Assembly (NCBI GenBank): GCA_016790285.1
Contig: JAEUPJ010000070.1
Span: 1-64,000 of the forward strand
Direction: 5' to 3'
DNA from: Roseateles sp.
GTDB lineage: Bacteria; Pseudomonadota; Gammaproteobacteria; Burkholderiales; Burkholderiaceae_C
DNA length: 64,000 nucleotides
Position 1 is the stretch's first letter. Every line of letters begins with the position of its first letter. Of this stretch, positions 55,524 to 64,000 are shown in pieces. Below the pieces are notes generated by a model. It was not told where the DNA came from. It worked only from the letters and a program-made list of their open reading frames with translations, and made no database searches. The position numbers were made by a program, and so were the translations under genes.

Positions 55524-57491
55524 TTAGTTCTTGAGTGTCTTCAAGGCTGCAGCACCCAGGCCGAACTGGTACAGGATCTGCGTCCATTCCTTGGCTTCCT
55601 GGCTGAAGCTGGTGCGCGTCAGGTCTTCTGGGACGAAGATCGTGTCGCCCGGCAACGCTGGCATCGTTGAGAAGCTGCTGCCCAGCGAGATCCAGCCGCT
55701 CGACTGTTGCTTGGCACTGACGACGCTGCCATTGGCGCGGATTACGAACGTGCTGGAGTTGTCGGCGCCGCGGGTCGGGCCGCCGGCCAGCTTGAGCATG
55801 TCTTCCAGGCTGGCGCCCGGGTTGAACACAAAGCTGCCGCCATTGAAGACGCTGCCAAACACGCCAACCGTCGACGGCCGAGCCGGCACGACCAGTCGGT
55901 CGCCATCTTCGAGCGCAAGGTCGGGCAACTCGGTGGCTGACGGTTGCATCTGCAGAACGATGCGACCGGTGGGCCGCACAGCGCGCAGGCGTTCAATCAG
56001 GCGCGTCGAACTCTGCACGCGGGCGTTCTGGCCGCTGGCCTCGTCGGCCGTCAGGGCCTTCTGGGTGACCTGGATCCGCGCGAACTCGGTCTCGAGGTCC
56101 CGCAGGGCGCGCTCGTACTGGGCCTGCTGGGTGATGCGCACGCTTTCGCGGCTCAGATCGGCGCCGTAGACGAAGGCACCGGGCGTGAGACCGCCCGCAG
56201 CCTGCACGGCCTGGGCCAGGGTGCTGTTGGGGGGCAGGATGTATTCGCCCGGCCGCTGCACCTCGCCTTCGATGCGCACACGCTTGTTCTGGCGGTGCTG
56301 GGGCAGCAGGGAATCCAGCGCGTTGAAGGCGCGCACGACATCGCCGCCCTTCAGGCCCGTGCGGCCTTGCGCCGGCAGCTTGACTTCCGCAATGCGGATG
56401 TCGTTGCGCATGTCCAGGCTCTCGATGGCCACGCGCGTGCGGTCGGCGACGGCGCTCAGGCCGCCGCCCATGGTCAGCAGTTCTTCCATGGTCTCGCCGG
56501 GCTTGAGCTCGAAGATGCCCTGGCGATTGACGCTGCCGATCAGTGCGACCTGCTGGCCGACCGGCCCGATGTGCACCACGTCGTCGGCCTGCAGCACGCG
56601 GTCGGCGCTTTTGTCACCGCGCAGCAGCAGGTCGTAGAGGTCGAACTGGCTGACGACCTTGCCTGCACGGCGAAGTTCGATGTTGCGGAAGCTGCCCGCC
56701 GCCGACGGTCCGCCGGACTGGATCAGCGCATTGACGATCGTCGAGAGGCTGCTGACGGCGTACGAGCCCGGGCGCTGGGTGAAGCCCGTGACGTAGACGC
56801 GGATGCTGCGCAGCTTGCCCAGCGACGTGCTCAGGCGGTAGTTGCGGAACACCTGAGCGACCCGCTGGTCGACGGCGGCATTCAAGTCGGAGAAGCGCAG
56901 GCCCGCCACCAGCACCGGCCCGACGCGCGGGATGGTGATGCGACCGGTGCGGTCGACCGTCAGGCGCAGGTCCGCCTCTACCGAGCCCCACAGGTTCACA
57001 TTGATCTCGTCACCAACGCTGATAACGTAGTCCTGCGGGATCTGGCTGGACGCCTCGCCGGCATTGGCATTGCGCTGGAGCATCAGCTCGCTGCCGAAGC
57101 GGCGGACCTCGGAATCCTCCCCCGCGCTGCGACGCACGTGCCGTTCGAACTCCGACAGGTTGAGCTTTCGGCCCGTCACCGGGTCAACGAGACCCGGGAT
57201 CAGGAAGTCCCGTTCGCGGTCCCGGTCACGTTCACGATCCTGCTCGGGCAGCCGTTCGCGCTGGGCGTTGGGCAGGTTGTCTGTCGCCGGTTCGGTGGTC
57301 ACCGGCCTGGCCGGGGCCACGAGGCGCACCGGGCCACTGGCCAGATTGTCCTGAGGGTCGGTGGCCGCCCAAGCAGGCGTGCACAGGCTCGTCATCACCG
57401 AGGCGCCGAAGGCTGCCAGGGCGAAGAGAACGCGGTGCGACCGGGGGTGTTTCGGCGGTTGGGGGAGGTCCCGGAAGGCCGGAAGAGTCAT
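55524..57491 (-). CDS. Polysaccharide export protein with SLBB domains (WbfF/Wza-like)
   Basis: The 655-residue protein has a signal peptide (FALAAFGASVMTSLCTPAWA). A Poly_export domain with YVISVGDEINVNLWGSVEADL near residue 155 is followed by several SLBB repeats (VYVTGFTQRPGSYAVSSLST, VRIEGEVQRPGEYILPPNST, VGVFGSVFNGGSFVFNPGAS). It should form the periplasmic/outer-membrane route for polymer export. The signal lacks a convincing lipobox, unlike Wza. Its presence suggests capsule or exopolysaccharide export, not only LPS O-antigen. It is the first gene of the operon; a TAGAAT box on the minus strand lies at 57561-57566. Confidence 0.87.
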   Translation of the reverse strand: MTLPAFRDLPQPPKHPRSHRVLFALAAFGASVMTSLCTPAWAATDPQDNLASGPVRLVAPARPVTTEPATDNLPNAQRERLPEQDRERDRDRERDFLIPGLVDPVTGRKLNLSEFERHVRRSAGEDSEVRRFGSELMLQRNANAGEASSQIPQDYVISVGDEINVNLWGSVEADLRLTVDRTGRITIPRVGPVLVAGLRFSDLNAAVDQRVAQVFRNYRLSTSLGKLRSIRVYVTGFTQRPGSYAVSSLSTIVNALIQSGGPSAAGSFRNIELRRAGKVVSQFDLYDLLLRGDKSADRVLQADDVVHIGPVGQQVALIGSVNRQGIFELKPGETMEELLTMGGGLSAVADRTRVAIESLDMRNDIRIAEVKLPAQGRTGLKGGDVVRAFNALDSLLPQHRQNKRVRIEGEVQRPGEYILPPNSTLAQAVQAAGGLTPGAFVYGADLSRESVRITQQAQYERALRDLETEFARIQVTQKALTADEASGQNARVQSSTRLIERLRAVRPTGRIVLQMQPSATELPDLALEDGDRLVVPARPSTVGVFGSVFNGGSFVFNPGASLEDMLKLAGGPTRGADNSSTFVIRANGSVVSAKQQSSGWISLGSSFSTMPALPGDTIFVPEDLTRTSFSQEAKEWTQILYQFGLGAAALKTLKN

Positions 57492-57698
57492 GGAGGAGCC
57501 GCAGGTTGACAAGGGCGACGCCGTCAAGCCGTGAATACGACGAGGCGCGAAGTGGCGCGGATTCTAGCCATCGCTCGACCGGCAGCCATGCTGCCTTCGC
57601 CCCGCCGTGGGGCATGCCGAGCGCCTGGGTACACTTGCCTGCCTGATTTGAAGGGCGGGCTGACTGACCGTCAGACTGCCCGCACTGGTCCCGGCTCG

Positions 57699-58829
57699 AT
57701 GCTGCCCATCCTTGCGCTTAGTTTTCTCGTCGCCGCGGCCGTGACGTTGCTGATCATCCGTTCGTCGCACCTGCATGGCGCGCTGTCGGCCGATCACGAT
57801 CTCTCGGGGCCGCAGAAGTTCCACTCGCGTCCGGTGCCGCGCATCGGCGGCCTAGCCATCTTCAGCGGCTTTGCTGTCGGGACGAGCCTATTGGCGTGGC
57901 GCTACCCAGCCATGCGCACCGTGGCGGCCCTGCTGCTTGCCTGCAGCGTGCCAGCCTTCGTCTCCGGCCTCATCGAAGACCTGACCAAGCGCGTCAGCCC
58001 CCTGCGCCGCATGCTGGCCACACTGCTGGCCGCGGCGCTGGGTGCCTGGCTGCTCGGGGCGCAGATCAAGCAGACAGCCATTCCCGGTCTCGATCTCATC
58101 GCCAGCACCTCCGTGGGCGGCGTCCTGTTGGCGCTGCTGGTGGTCAGCGGCGTGTCCAACTCCATCAACATCATCGACGGCATGAACGGCCTGGCCTCGA
58201 TGTGCTCGGCCATCATGCTTGCGGGCCTGGCCTATGTGGCGCTGCAGGCAGGCGACCAGTTGGTGGCGGCCATGGCCATCGCCGTCATCGGGGCCGTGCT
58301 TGGCTTCTTCATGTGGAACTACCCCTACGGGCTGATCTTCCTGGGTGACGGCGGCGCGTACTTCCTGGGCTTCATGCTGTCGGAGCTGGCCATCCTGCTG
58401 CTGGTGCGCAACCCCGACGTATCGCCCATGTTCCCGCTGCTGCTGTGCGCCTACCCGGTGTGGGAGACGGTGTTCTCCATGTACCGCCGCAAGGTCGTGC
58501 GCGGGCGGCCCGTGGGCATGCCCGACGGCATCCACCTGCACAGCCTCATCTACCGCCGACTGATGCGCTGGGCGCTGGGCAGCAAGGACGCCGCGGTGCT
58601 GACGCGGCGCAATGCGCTCACCGCGCCCTACCTGTGGGTGCTGTGCAGCCTGTCGGTCGTGCCGGCCACCATCTGGTGGGACGACACGGCCATGCTGCAG
58701 ATCATCCTGGGCCTGTTCGTGGCGAGCTACGTGCTGCTGTACTGGCGCATCGTCCGCTTCCGCACACCGCGGTGGATGGTGCTCAATTCGCGCGACGAAG
58801 CCCAGCCGCCGGTGACCCGTCCGGAGTAG
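57699..58829 (+). CDS. WecA/Rfe-type UDP-sugar:undecaprenyl-phosphate phosphotransferase
   Basis: The 376-residue polytopic enzyme of the MraY/WecA family starts lipid-linked glycan synthesis. Visible hallmarks are KFHSRPVPRIGGLAIFSGF, FVSGLIEDLTKRVSP, NSINIIDGMNGLASM (catalytic Asp) and LIFLGDGGAYFLGFM. The cytoplasmic loop DGIHLHSLIYRRLMR is the His-containing sugar-recognition motif. ATG 57699 is chosen because the upstream in-frame sequence is not membrane-like. It is divergent from the export operon and probably supplies its initiating GlcNAc- or FucNAc-type lipid. Confidence 0.87.
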   Translation: MLPILALSFLVAAAVTLLIIRSSHLHGALSADHDLSGPQKFHSRPVPRIGGLAIFSGFAVGTSLLAWRYPAMRTVAALLLACSVPAFVSGLIEDLTKRVSPLRRMLATLLAAALGAWLLGAQIKQTAIPGLDLIASTSVGGVLLALLVVSGVSNSINIIDGMNGLASMCSAIMLAGLAYVALQAGDQLVAAMAIAVIGAVLGFFMWNYPYGLIFLGDGGAYFLGFMLSELAILLLVRNPDVSPMFPLLLCAYPVWETVFSMYRRKVVRGRPVGMPDGIHLHSLIYRRLMRWALGSKDAAVLTRRNALTAPYLWVLCSLSVVPATIWWDDTAMLQIILGLFVASYVLLYWRIVRFRTPRWMVLNSRDEAQPPVTRPE

Positions 58830-58856
58830 GTTGGCGGCATCCGGGATAATCACCGG

Positions 58857-60338
58857 ATGCAAGAAAACCCCGAGTCCGCAGTCGCGGCGCCTGAAGAGGC
58901 GCCCGCGCCCGCCCGTTTCGACACCCTGCCGCTGGATCCCAAGCTGCTTCGCGCCGTGGCCGATTCCGGCTACATGACGATGACGCCCATCCAGGCCAAG
59001 GCGATTCCCATCGTGCTGCAGGGGCGCGACGTCATGGGCGCCGCGCAGACCGGCACGGGCAAGACCGCCGCGTTCTCCATCCCGCTGCTGCAACGCATGC
59101 TCAAGCACGAGACCGCGAGCGTGTCGCCGGCCCGCCACCCGGTGCGCGCCCTCGTGCTGGCGCCCACGCGCGAGCTGGCCGACCAGGTCGCCGAGAACGT
59201 CAAGAAGTACGCCAAGCACACCCAGCTGCGCTCGGTCGTGGTGTTCGGCGGCGTCGACATGAAGCCGCAGACGGCGGCACTCAAGGCCGGCGTCGAGGTG
59301 CTGATTGCCACCCCGGGCCGCCTGCTCGACCACATCGAGGCCAAGAACTGCGTGCTCAACCAGGTCGAGTACGTCGTGCTCGACGAGGCCGACCGCATGC
59401 TGGACATCGGCTTCCTGCCCGACCTGCAGCGCATCCTCAGCTTCCTGCCCAAGGCGCGCCAGACGCTGCTGTTCTCGGCCACCTTCTCGCCCGAGATCAA
59501 GCGGCTGGCGCAGAGCTATCTGCAGGACCCGATCCTCGTGGAGACGGCCCGCCCCAACCAGACGGCCTCCACCGTGGAGCAGCGCTTCTATAGCGTGACC
59601 GACGACGACAAGCGCGCCGTCATCCGCCAGATCCTGAAGGACCGCGCCATCCGCCAGGCCATCGTCTTCGGCAACTCCAAGCTGGGCGTGGCGCGCCTGG
59701 CACGCTCCTTCGAGCGCGATGGCCTGCGCACCGCGGCCCTGCACGGCGACAAGTCGCAGGACGAGCGTCTGAAGGCCCTCGAAGCATTCAAGCGCGGCGA
59801 GATGGACGTGCTGGTCGCCACCGACGTGGCCGCCCGCGGCCTGGACATCGCCGACCTGCCGGCCGTCTTCAACTTCGACGTGCCCTTCAACGCCGAGGAC
59901 TACGTCCACCGCATCGGCCGAACCGGCCGCGCCGGAGCCTCCGGCCTGGCGGTCACGCTGGTCACCAAGGCCGATGCCCGCCTCGTGTCGGACATCGAAA
60001 AGCTGATCAAGCGCAAGATCGACCTCGACCCCTTCGAGCTGCAGGACTCCCGCCCGCCGCGCTTCGAGCGCCGTCGCCCGGAAGAGGTCGACGCACCCGA
60101 GGCCCGACCCGAAGCCCGACCCGCAGCGCCGCGCCCGGTCTACCGGCCGCCGTCAGCGCCCAAGGACCCGTTCTTCGACAAGCCCTACGAAGCCAGCGCC
60201 AGCGGCGAGCCGCCCGCCTGGGAGAAGGCCAAGGCAGCCACCCCGGCTGTGGGCAAGGGGCTGTCCAGCTACATCAAGCCCAAGCGCCAGGTCGCGGCCC
60301 TGTTCGGTGCCAAGAAGCCGGCGTCCGCCGAAAGCTAA
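58857..60338 (+). CDS. rhlE: DEAD-box RNA helicase RhlE-like
   Basis: The 493-residue helicase remodels RNA in ribosome assembly or decay. It contains the Q motif (TPIQAKAIPIVL), motif I AQTGTGKT, Ia PTRELADQV, II DEAD, III SAT, and VI HRIGRTGRAGA. A Pro/Arg-rich tail of about 110 residues follows. Its C-terminus ends KRQVAALFGAKKPASAES. A GATAAT box lies at 58845-58850, just before the ATG. The stop overlaps the convergent RsmI-like gene (CTAA). Confidence 0.93.
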   Translation: MQENPESAVAAPEEAPAPARFDTLPLDPKLLRAVADSGYMTMTPIQAKAIPIVLQGRDVMGAAQTGTGKTAAFSIPLLQRMLKHETASVSPARHPVRALVLAPTRELADQVAENVKKYAKHTQLRSVVVFGGVDMKPQTAALKAGVEVLIATPGRLLDHIEAKNCVLNQVEYVVLDEADRMLDIGFLPDLQRILSFLPKARQTLLFSATFSPEIKRLAQSYLQDPILVETARPNQTASTVEQRFYSVTDDDKRAVIRQILKDRAIRQAIVFGNSKLGVARLARSFERDGLRTAALHGDKSQDERLKALEAFKRGEMDVLVATDVAARGLDIADLPAVFNFDVPFNAEDYVHRIGRTGRAGASGLAVTLVTKADARLVSDIEKLIKRKIDLDPFELQDSRPPRFERRRPEEVDAPEARPEARPAAPRPVYRPPSAPKDPFFDKPYEASASGEPPAWEKAKAATPAVGKGLSSYIKPKRQVAALFGAKKPASAES

Positions 60339-61096
60339 GCCAGCAGCGCGAAGACCGCAGGGATGCGGTCGGGCAGGGCGTCGGCACGGCGCTTCCAGTC
60401 GGCCACGGTCGCCGTGCGCGTCCAGCCGCCCGGCAGCGTCAGGCCGACGCTGATCGACAGTCGCGTGGTCGCCTTCAGCGCGCCCACGAGGGCCTGGCGC
60501 ATCGCCTCGTTGCGGTAGGGCGTCTCGATCAGCAACTGCGTCTGCTGGGCCTTGGCCGAGAGCTGTTCCAGCTCTCGGATGCGGGCCCCGCGCGCTGCCG
60601 CGTCCACCGGCAGGTAGCCGACGAAAGCGAAGCTCTGCCCGTTCAGCCCACTGGCGGCCAGGGCCAGCAGCAACGAACTCGGACCGGACAGCGGCACGAC
60701 CTCGATGCCGGCCTCATGGGCCAGCGCCACCAGCCGCGCGCCGGGGTCGGCCACGGCGGGCAGCCCGGCCTCCGACATCAAGCCCACGTCGTGGCCCGCG
60801 AGGGCCGGGGCCAGCAGCGCGCGCCAGGCCGGGCTGTCGTCTGCGGCCGGCTTGCCGCCTTTGGGCGGGCGGGGCAGTTCGGCGATCTGCAGGGCCTGCA
60901 GCGGCTGGGCGAGTGGAGACACGGCGTCCACGCGCTTGAGCAGCGCGCGGGTCGTCTTGGCGTTCTCGGCGGCCCAGTGACCGAGTCGCGCGGCCTGCTC
61001 GATGACCCGCTGCGGCAGCACCTCGCGCAGGTCCAGCGAATCGTCCACGCCGAAGTCCAGCGTGTTGGGCATCAGGATCAGGCGCCCGGGCTTCAT
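60335..61096 (-). CDS. RsmI-like tetrapyrrole-methylase-fold protein
   Basis: The 253-residue protein has the TP-methylase fold seen in RsmI (16S rRNA 2'-O-methyltransferase): GLMSEAGLPAVADPGARLV, VVPLSGPSSLLLALAASGLNG and FVGYLPVDAAARGARI. It departs from true RsmI at key places. The N-terminal TPIGNLxD loop reads MPNTLDFGVDDSLD, the EDTR block reads ENAKTTR, and SDAGTP reads SEAGLP. An insert PRPPKGGKPAADD lies mid-domain. It is probably a paralogue with another substrate. ATG 61096 overlaps the maf stop by four bases. Confidence 0.8.
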   Translation of the reverse strand: MKPGRLILMPNTLDFGVDDSLDLREVLPQRVIEQAARLGHWAAENAKTTRALLKRVDAVSPLAQPLQALQIAELPRPPKGGKPAADDSPAWRALLAPALAGHDVGLMSEAGLPAVADPGARLVALAHEAGIEVVPLSGPSSLLLALAASGLNGQSFAFVGYLPVDAAARGARIRELEQLSAKAQQTQLLIETPYRNEAMRQALVGALKATTRLSISVGLTLPGGWTRTATVADWKRRADALPDRIPAVFALLA

Positions 61097-61668
61097 GCCA
61101 GCGGCTCCAGGCCGGCGCGGCGCAGCAGGCTGCAGGTGCGGATCAGCGGCAGGCCGATGAGGGCGGTCGGGTCGTCCGACTCGACCGACTCCAGCAGCGC
61201 GATGCCCAGGCTCTCGACTTTGGCGCTGCCTGCGCAGTCATACGGCTGGTCAGCGTGGAGGTAGGCGTCGATGGCGGCGTCACTCAGCGCGCGAAAGCGC
61301 ACGCGCACCTCGGCGCGCTCGATGGCCGCAAGCCCGCGCGCAACCACCGCCACGGCCGTCTGGAAGACGACGACCCGGCCGCTCATGAGACGCAACTGCG
61401 CCTGCGCCGCCGCGTGCGAGCCGGGCTTGCCCAGCGCCTGGCCGTCCAGGTCGGCCACCTGGTCGGAGCCGAGCACGATGGCGTCGGGCCGCGCCGCTGC
61501 CACCGCGCGTGCCTTGGCCAGCGCCAGGCGCTCCGCGAGGGCGGCCGGCGCCTCGCCAGCCAGCGGGGTTTCATCGACCTCGGGGGCCACGGCCTCGAAG
61601 GGCAGCCGCAGGCGGGCGAGCAGTTCCTGGCGGTAGCGCGAGGTCGAGGCAAGGATCAGCGAAGGCAT
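61093..61668 (-). CDS. maf: Maf-family nucleotide pyrophosphatase (YceF type)
   Basis: The 191-residue protein hydrolyses modified nucleoside triphosphates; the YceF subgroup prefers m7GTP. Motifs are LILASTSRYRQELLARL at the N-terminus, PEVDETP, IVLGSDQVADLDGQALGKP and CAGSAKVESLGIALLES. The house-cleaning role fits conserved location next to yceD-rpmF-plsX, common in betaproteobacteria. It is divergent from yceD with only 32 bases between the starts. Confidence 0.92.
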   Translation of the reverse strand: MPSLILASTSRYRQELLARLRLPFEAVAPEVDETPLAGEAPAALAERLALAKARAVAAARPDAIVLGSDQVADLDGQALGKPGSHAAAQAQLRLMSGRVVVFQTAVAVVARGLAAIERAEVRVRFRALSDAAIDAYLHADQPYDCAGSAKVESLGIALLESVESDDPTALIGLPLIRTCSLLRRAGLEPLA

Positions 61669-61700
61669 CCTTGCATTCTCGCCCGCCTAAACTTGAGGGG

Positions 61701-62252
61701 ATGAAGACGCGCGCCTTTGTTCCCGAGAAGCTCGACGTGGCAGCCCTGGCCCACGACGGTGCCAGCCTGGCCGGTGAATGGCCCGCCACCTTGCTGGAGC
61801 GCCTGGCCGATTCGGCGGCCCCCGAGGCGCCGGCCAGCGGCTGGCCGCCGCTGCAGTGGCGCCTGCACGGCGAGATCCGCCAGCCCAAGGGTGGCAAACC
61901 GCAGACCTGGCTGCGCCTCACCGCGTCCGGTCAGGTGGCGCTGACCTGCCAGCGCTGCCTGCAGCCTGTGCTGGAAGACATCGACATCGATCGATGGATC
62001 CGGTTCGTCGACACCGAAGCGGAAGCCGCGGCACTGGATGTGGACAGCGATGACGACGTGCTGGCCCTGCCGCGCCACCTGGATGCGCGTGAGCTGATCG
62101 AGGACGAACTGCTGCTGGCGCTCCCGCTGGTGCCGCGGCATGAGGCCTGCCCCGAGCCGCTGCCCGTGCCGGCCGAGGACGAGGCTCCCGAGGTCGAGGA
62201 GCGGCCCAACCCCTTCGCCAAACTCGCCGCGCTCAAGCGCCGCGACGGCTGA
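61701..62252 (+). CDS. yceD: YceD (DUF177) 23S rRNA accumulation protein
   Basis: YceD is needed for normal 23S rRNA levels and is conserved beside rpmF. The 183-residue protein has [19 protein letters not shown] at the start and the Cys pair [19 protein letters not shown] characteristic of DUF177. The acidic tail contains [15 protein letters not shown] and [17 protein letters not shown] 61701 is preceded by GAGGGG as ribosome site. Longer in-frame starts lie within maf on the other strand and are rejected. Confidence 0.92.
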   Translation: MKTRAFVPEKLDVAALAHDGASLAGEWPATLLERLADSAAPEAPASGWPPLQWRLHGEIRQPKGGKPQTWLRLTASGQVALTCQRCLQPVLEDIDIDRWIRFVDTEAEAAALDVDSDDDVLALPRHLDARELIEDELLLALPLVPRHEACPEPLPVPAEDEAPEVEERPNPFAKLAALKRRDG

Positions 62253-62297
62253 CACCATGCACGCGCACGCCCGGCCCGTCCTGCAGCGCGGAGTGGC

Positions 62298-62326
62298 TTG
62301 GCGACTTGATGATCCGGTGCTACACT
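62298..62326 (+). promoter_or_regulatory. Sigma70-type promoter upstream of rpmF
   Basis: TTGGCG (62298-62303) and TACACT (62321-62326) are separated by 17 bases. The pair lies about 90 bases before the rpmF ATG in the 161-base gap after yceD, so rpmF-plsX-fabH can be transcribed independently of yceD. Confidence 0.6.
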
Positions 62327-62413
62327 CGTGGGCTTTTCTGCGGCCTGGAGTTCGAGCTTTGCCCTCACTCCCCGGGGTCGCAACCCCAAACCCCGCAGAT
62401 TTCGGAGAATTTC

Positions 62414-62599
62414 ATGGCCGTTCAGCAAAACAAGAAGTCGCCTTCCAAGCGCGGCATGCACCGTTCCCACAATGCCCTCACGACCCCGGGCACGGCCATC
62501 GAGCCGACGACTGGCGAAGTGCATCTGCGTCACCACATCAGCCCGACCGGTTTCTACCGTGGTCGCAAGGTGCTGAAGAGCAAGGCCGACGCGGCCTGA
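62414..62599 (+). CDS. rpmF: 50S ribosomal protein L32
   Basis: The 61-residue basic protein begins [20 protein letters not shown], the universal bL32 N-terminus, and ends [16 protein letters not shown]. There are no Cys residues, so it is the zinc-free form. A CGGAGAA ribosome site precedes the ATG. Order yceD-rpmF-plsX-fabH is classical. Confidence 0.97.
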   Translation: MAVQQNKKSPSKRGMHRSHNALTTPGTAIEPTTGEVHLRHHISPTGFYRGRKVLKSKADAA

Positions 62600-62649
62600 T
62601 GATGCCCGGCGCTGCCCGGTGCAGCGCTCCACCATCGAAGAATCTGCCG

Positions 62650-62679
62650 ACCCGGCCTGCGTACCGCGCAGCGCCGGGT
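62650..62679 (+). terminator. Hairpin between rpmF and plsX, possible attenuator
   Basis: ACCCGGCCTGCG (62650-62661) pairs with CGCAG-C-GCCGGGT (62667-62679), one bulged base, and a short T-rich stretch TTGGTCTTT follows. The T run is interrupted, so read-through into plsX is likely. It could lower plsX-fabH expression relative to rpmF. Confidence 0.5.
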
Positions 62680-62710
62680 TTGGTCTTTGTGGCTCACGAA
62701 AACCACTGAC

Positions 62711-63802
62711 ATGACCGCCACTTTGCCTGAGCCGATCCGCCTGGCCGTCGACTGCATGGGCGGCGACCATGGCCCCTCGGTCACGCTGCCCGCCTGCCGC
62801 TCTTTCCTCGACAAGCACCCCGGCGCCGAACTCCTGCTGGTGGGCAAGCCCGAGGCGCTGACGGCCGCTGCCGCCTGGCCGCGCTGCCGCGTCGTCGCCG
62901 CCAGCGAAGTCGTCACGATGGACGACCCCGTCGAGGTCGCCCTGCGCCGCAAGCGCGATTCCTCCATGCGCGTGGCCATCCAGCAGCTCAAGGCCGACCG
63001 CGACGGCAACCCTGCCCTGGCCCATGCCTGCGTGTCGGCGGGCAACACCGGCGCGCTGATGGCGGTGGCGCGCTACCTCCTCAAGACATTGGACGGCATC
63101 GACCGCCCGGCCATCGCCACCGTCATGCCCAACCAGCGTGGCCGCTTCACGACTGTGCTCGACCTCGGCGCCAACGTCGACTGCACCGCCGAGCACCTGC
63201 TGCAGTTCGCCCTCATGGGCAGCGCGCTGGTCGCCGCCGTGGAAGGCAACGAAGAGCCGAGCGTCGGCCTGCTCAACATCGGCGAAGAAGCCATCAAGGG
63301 CAGCGAGACCATCAAGCAGGCGGGCGAGCTGTTGCGCGCCGCGGGCGCAGCGGGTCAGCTCAACTTCTTCGGCAACGTCGAAGGCAACGACATCTACAAG
63401 GGCACGACCGACATCGTCGTGTGCGACGGCTTCGTCGGTAACGTGATGCTCAAGACGTCGGAAGGCCTGGCCACCATGATCGGCGCCTTCATCAAGGAAG
63501 AGTTCGGCCGCAACGTCTTCACCAAGCTTGCCGCAGTGCTCGCGTTGCCGGTGCTCAAGGCCTTCAAGCACCGCGTCGACCACCGTCGTTTCAACGGGGC
63601 CGCGCTGCTGGGCCTGCGCGGCCTCGTGTTCAAGAGCCACGGTTCGGCCGACGCGTTCGCGTTCGAGATGGCCCTGGCCCGCGCTTATGATGCCGCCCGC
63701 AACCGGCTGCTGGACCGGGTGCACGATCGCATCGTCGCCACGCTTCAGGCCAAGGCGGGCGATGCCGGAGACAACGCGACAACCGTCGCGCAGGCTGCGT
63801 GA
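62711..63802 (+). CDS. plsX: Phosphate acyltransferase PlsX
   Basis: PlsX makes acyl-phosphate from acyl-ACP for phospholipid synthesis. The 363-residue protein has [18 protein letters not shown] at the start and the family blocks [39 protein letters not shown] and [21 protein letters not shown] 62711 gives the usual N-terminus; an in-frame start eight codons upstream is less likely. Confidence 0.96.
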   Translation: MTATLPEPIRLAVDCMGGDHGPSVTLPACRSFLDKHPGAELLLVGKPEALTAAAAWPRCRVVAASEVVTMDDPVEVALRRKRDSSMRVAIQQLKADRDGNPALAHACVSAGNTGALMAVARYLLKTLDGIDRPAIATVMPNQRGRFTTVLDLGANVDCTAEHLLQFALMGSALVAAVEGNEEPSVGLLNIGEEAIKGSETIKQAGELLRAAGAAGQLNFFGNVEGNDIYKGTTDIVVCDGFVGNVMLKTSEGLATMIGAFIKEEFGRNVFTKLAAVLALPVLKAFKHRVDHRRFNGAALLGLRGLVFKSHGSADAFAFEMALARAYDAARNRLLDRVHDRIVATLQAKAGDAGDNATTVAQAA

Positions 63803-63861
63803 GCGCGGCACGGCCGCCCGAAGGCGCTCGCGCCCGCCCTGCGTAGCACGGAGGCCCCTTC

Positions 63862-64000
63862 TTGATTCCCACCGCAAGCACTTCCCCGCGCTACTCGCGC
63901 ATCCTCGGCACCGGCAGCTTCCTGCCGGCTGACCGTGTGACGAACCAAGCCCTGGCCGAGCGCCTGGCCGCCGACGGCATCGAGACGTCCGATGACTGGA
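63862..64000 (+). CDS. fabH: 3-oxoacyl-ACP synthase III FabH, N-terminal fragment
   Basis: FabH condenses acetyl-CoA with malonyl-ACP to start fatty-acid synthesis. Forty-six codons are visible before the window ends: [17 protein letters not shown], then [20 protein letters not shown] and [18 protein letters not shown] and the TSDDW block are typical FabH N-terminal features. TTG at 63862 is taken as start because GGAGG (63850-63854) lies seven bases upstream. The active-site Cys lies outside the window. It follows plsX by 59 bases. Confidence 0.88.
   Translation, partial: MIPTASTSPRYSRILGTGSFLPADRVTNQALAERLAADGIETSDDW

Noticed and set aside
57888..59909. A 673-codon open frame on the minus strand across the WecA-type and rhlE genes
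   Set aside because: It spans two well-identified genes on the other strand and shows only low-complexity composition, so it is a shadow frame.

Overview
The window is GC-rich (by eye well above 60%), densely coded DNA from a betaproteobacterium, most likely order Burkholderiales (Rubrivivax/Leptothrix/Roseateles-like). Support comes from the maf-yceD-rpmF-plsX-fabH block, a UbiH-type hydroxylase next to dsbC, a DUF4148 protein, and the many TA(C/G)AAT-like -10 elements just upstream of genes. The genus is an inference. No rRNA, tRNA or CRISPR array was recognised.

Layout. 1-631: the end of an IS3-family element inserted into an IS5-type transposase gene. 778-8512: housekeeping genes (ychF; a UbiH-like monooxygenase, dsbC, a DUF3429 protein, an M61 peptidase, a DUF3108 protein, an enoyl-CoA hydratase; a DUF4148 protein). 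8629-11548: xylose-type ABC importer xylF-xylH-xylG. 11598-12503: a LexA-type operator in front of an SRAP (YedK/HMCES) homologue whose catalytic Cys2 is Arg. 12533-14038: lysS. 14093-22526: first glycan operon (flippase, acyltransferase, two glycosyltransferases, methyltransferase, sugar aminotransferase, PglC/WcaJ-type initiating transferase, WbpM/PglF-type dehydratase). 22883-24313: a secreted Thr/Ala/Ser-rich protein with its own promoter and a strong terminator. 24414-34587: a type II secretion operon in the order G-H-I-J-K-L-M-C(like)-D-E-F.

34564-37699 (minus strand): a compact three-gene module of a 67-aa membrane protein, a two-domain protein with a kinase-like N-terminus and a methyltransferase C-terminus, and a membrane-anchored alkaline-phosphatase/sulfatase superfamily protein. 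37830-42373: a second flippase, a GT2, an RmlD-like reductase and an acyltransferase-3 protein. 42357-57491 (minus strand): a large surface-polysaccharide operon read from an SLBB export protein through Wzz, Wzx, a 25-codon mini-ORF, Wzy, a GT2, WbpG-HisH2-HisF2 (sugar amidotransferase), FnlA-FnlB-FnlC (UDP-N-acetyl-L-fucosamine synthesis), WbuB and a GT4. A WecA-type initiating transferase follows on the plus strand (57699-58829).

58857-64000: rhlE, an RsmI-like protein, maf, yceD, rpmF, plsX and the start of fabH.

How it fits together: most of the window builds and exports the cell envelope. Two initiating phosphoglycosyltransferases (PglC type and WecA type) and three flippases suggest at least two separate glycans. 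One polymer probably contains N-acetylfucosamine and an acetamidino sugar. The T2SS lies directly behind a gene for what looks like an abundant exported protein, which makes that protein a candidate substrate or surface-layer component. The most interesting items for follow-up are the SOS-boxed SRAP lacking Cys2, the secreted protein/T2SS pairing, and the three-gene kinase-like/methyltransferase/phosphatase module.
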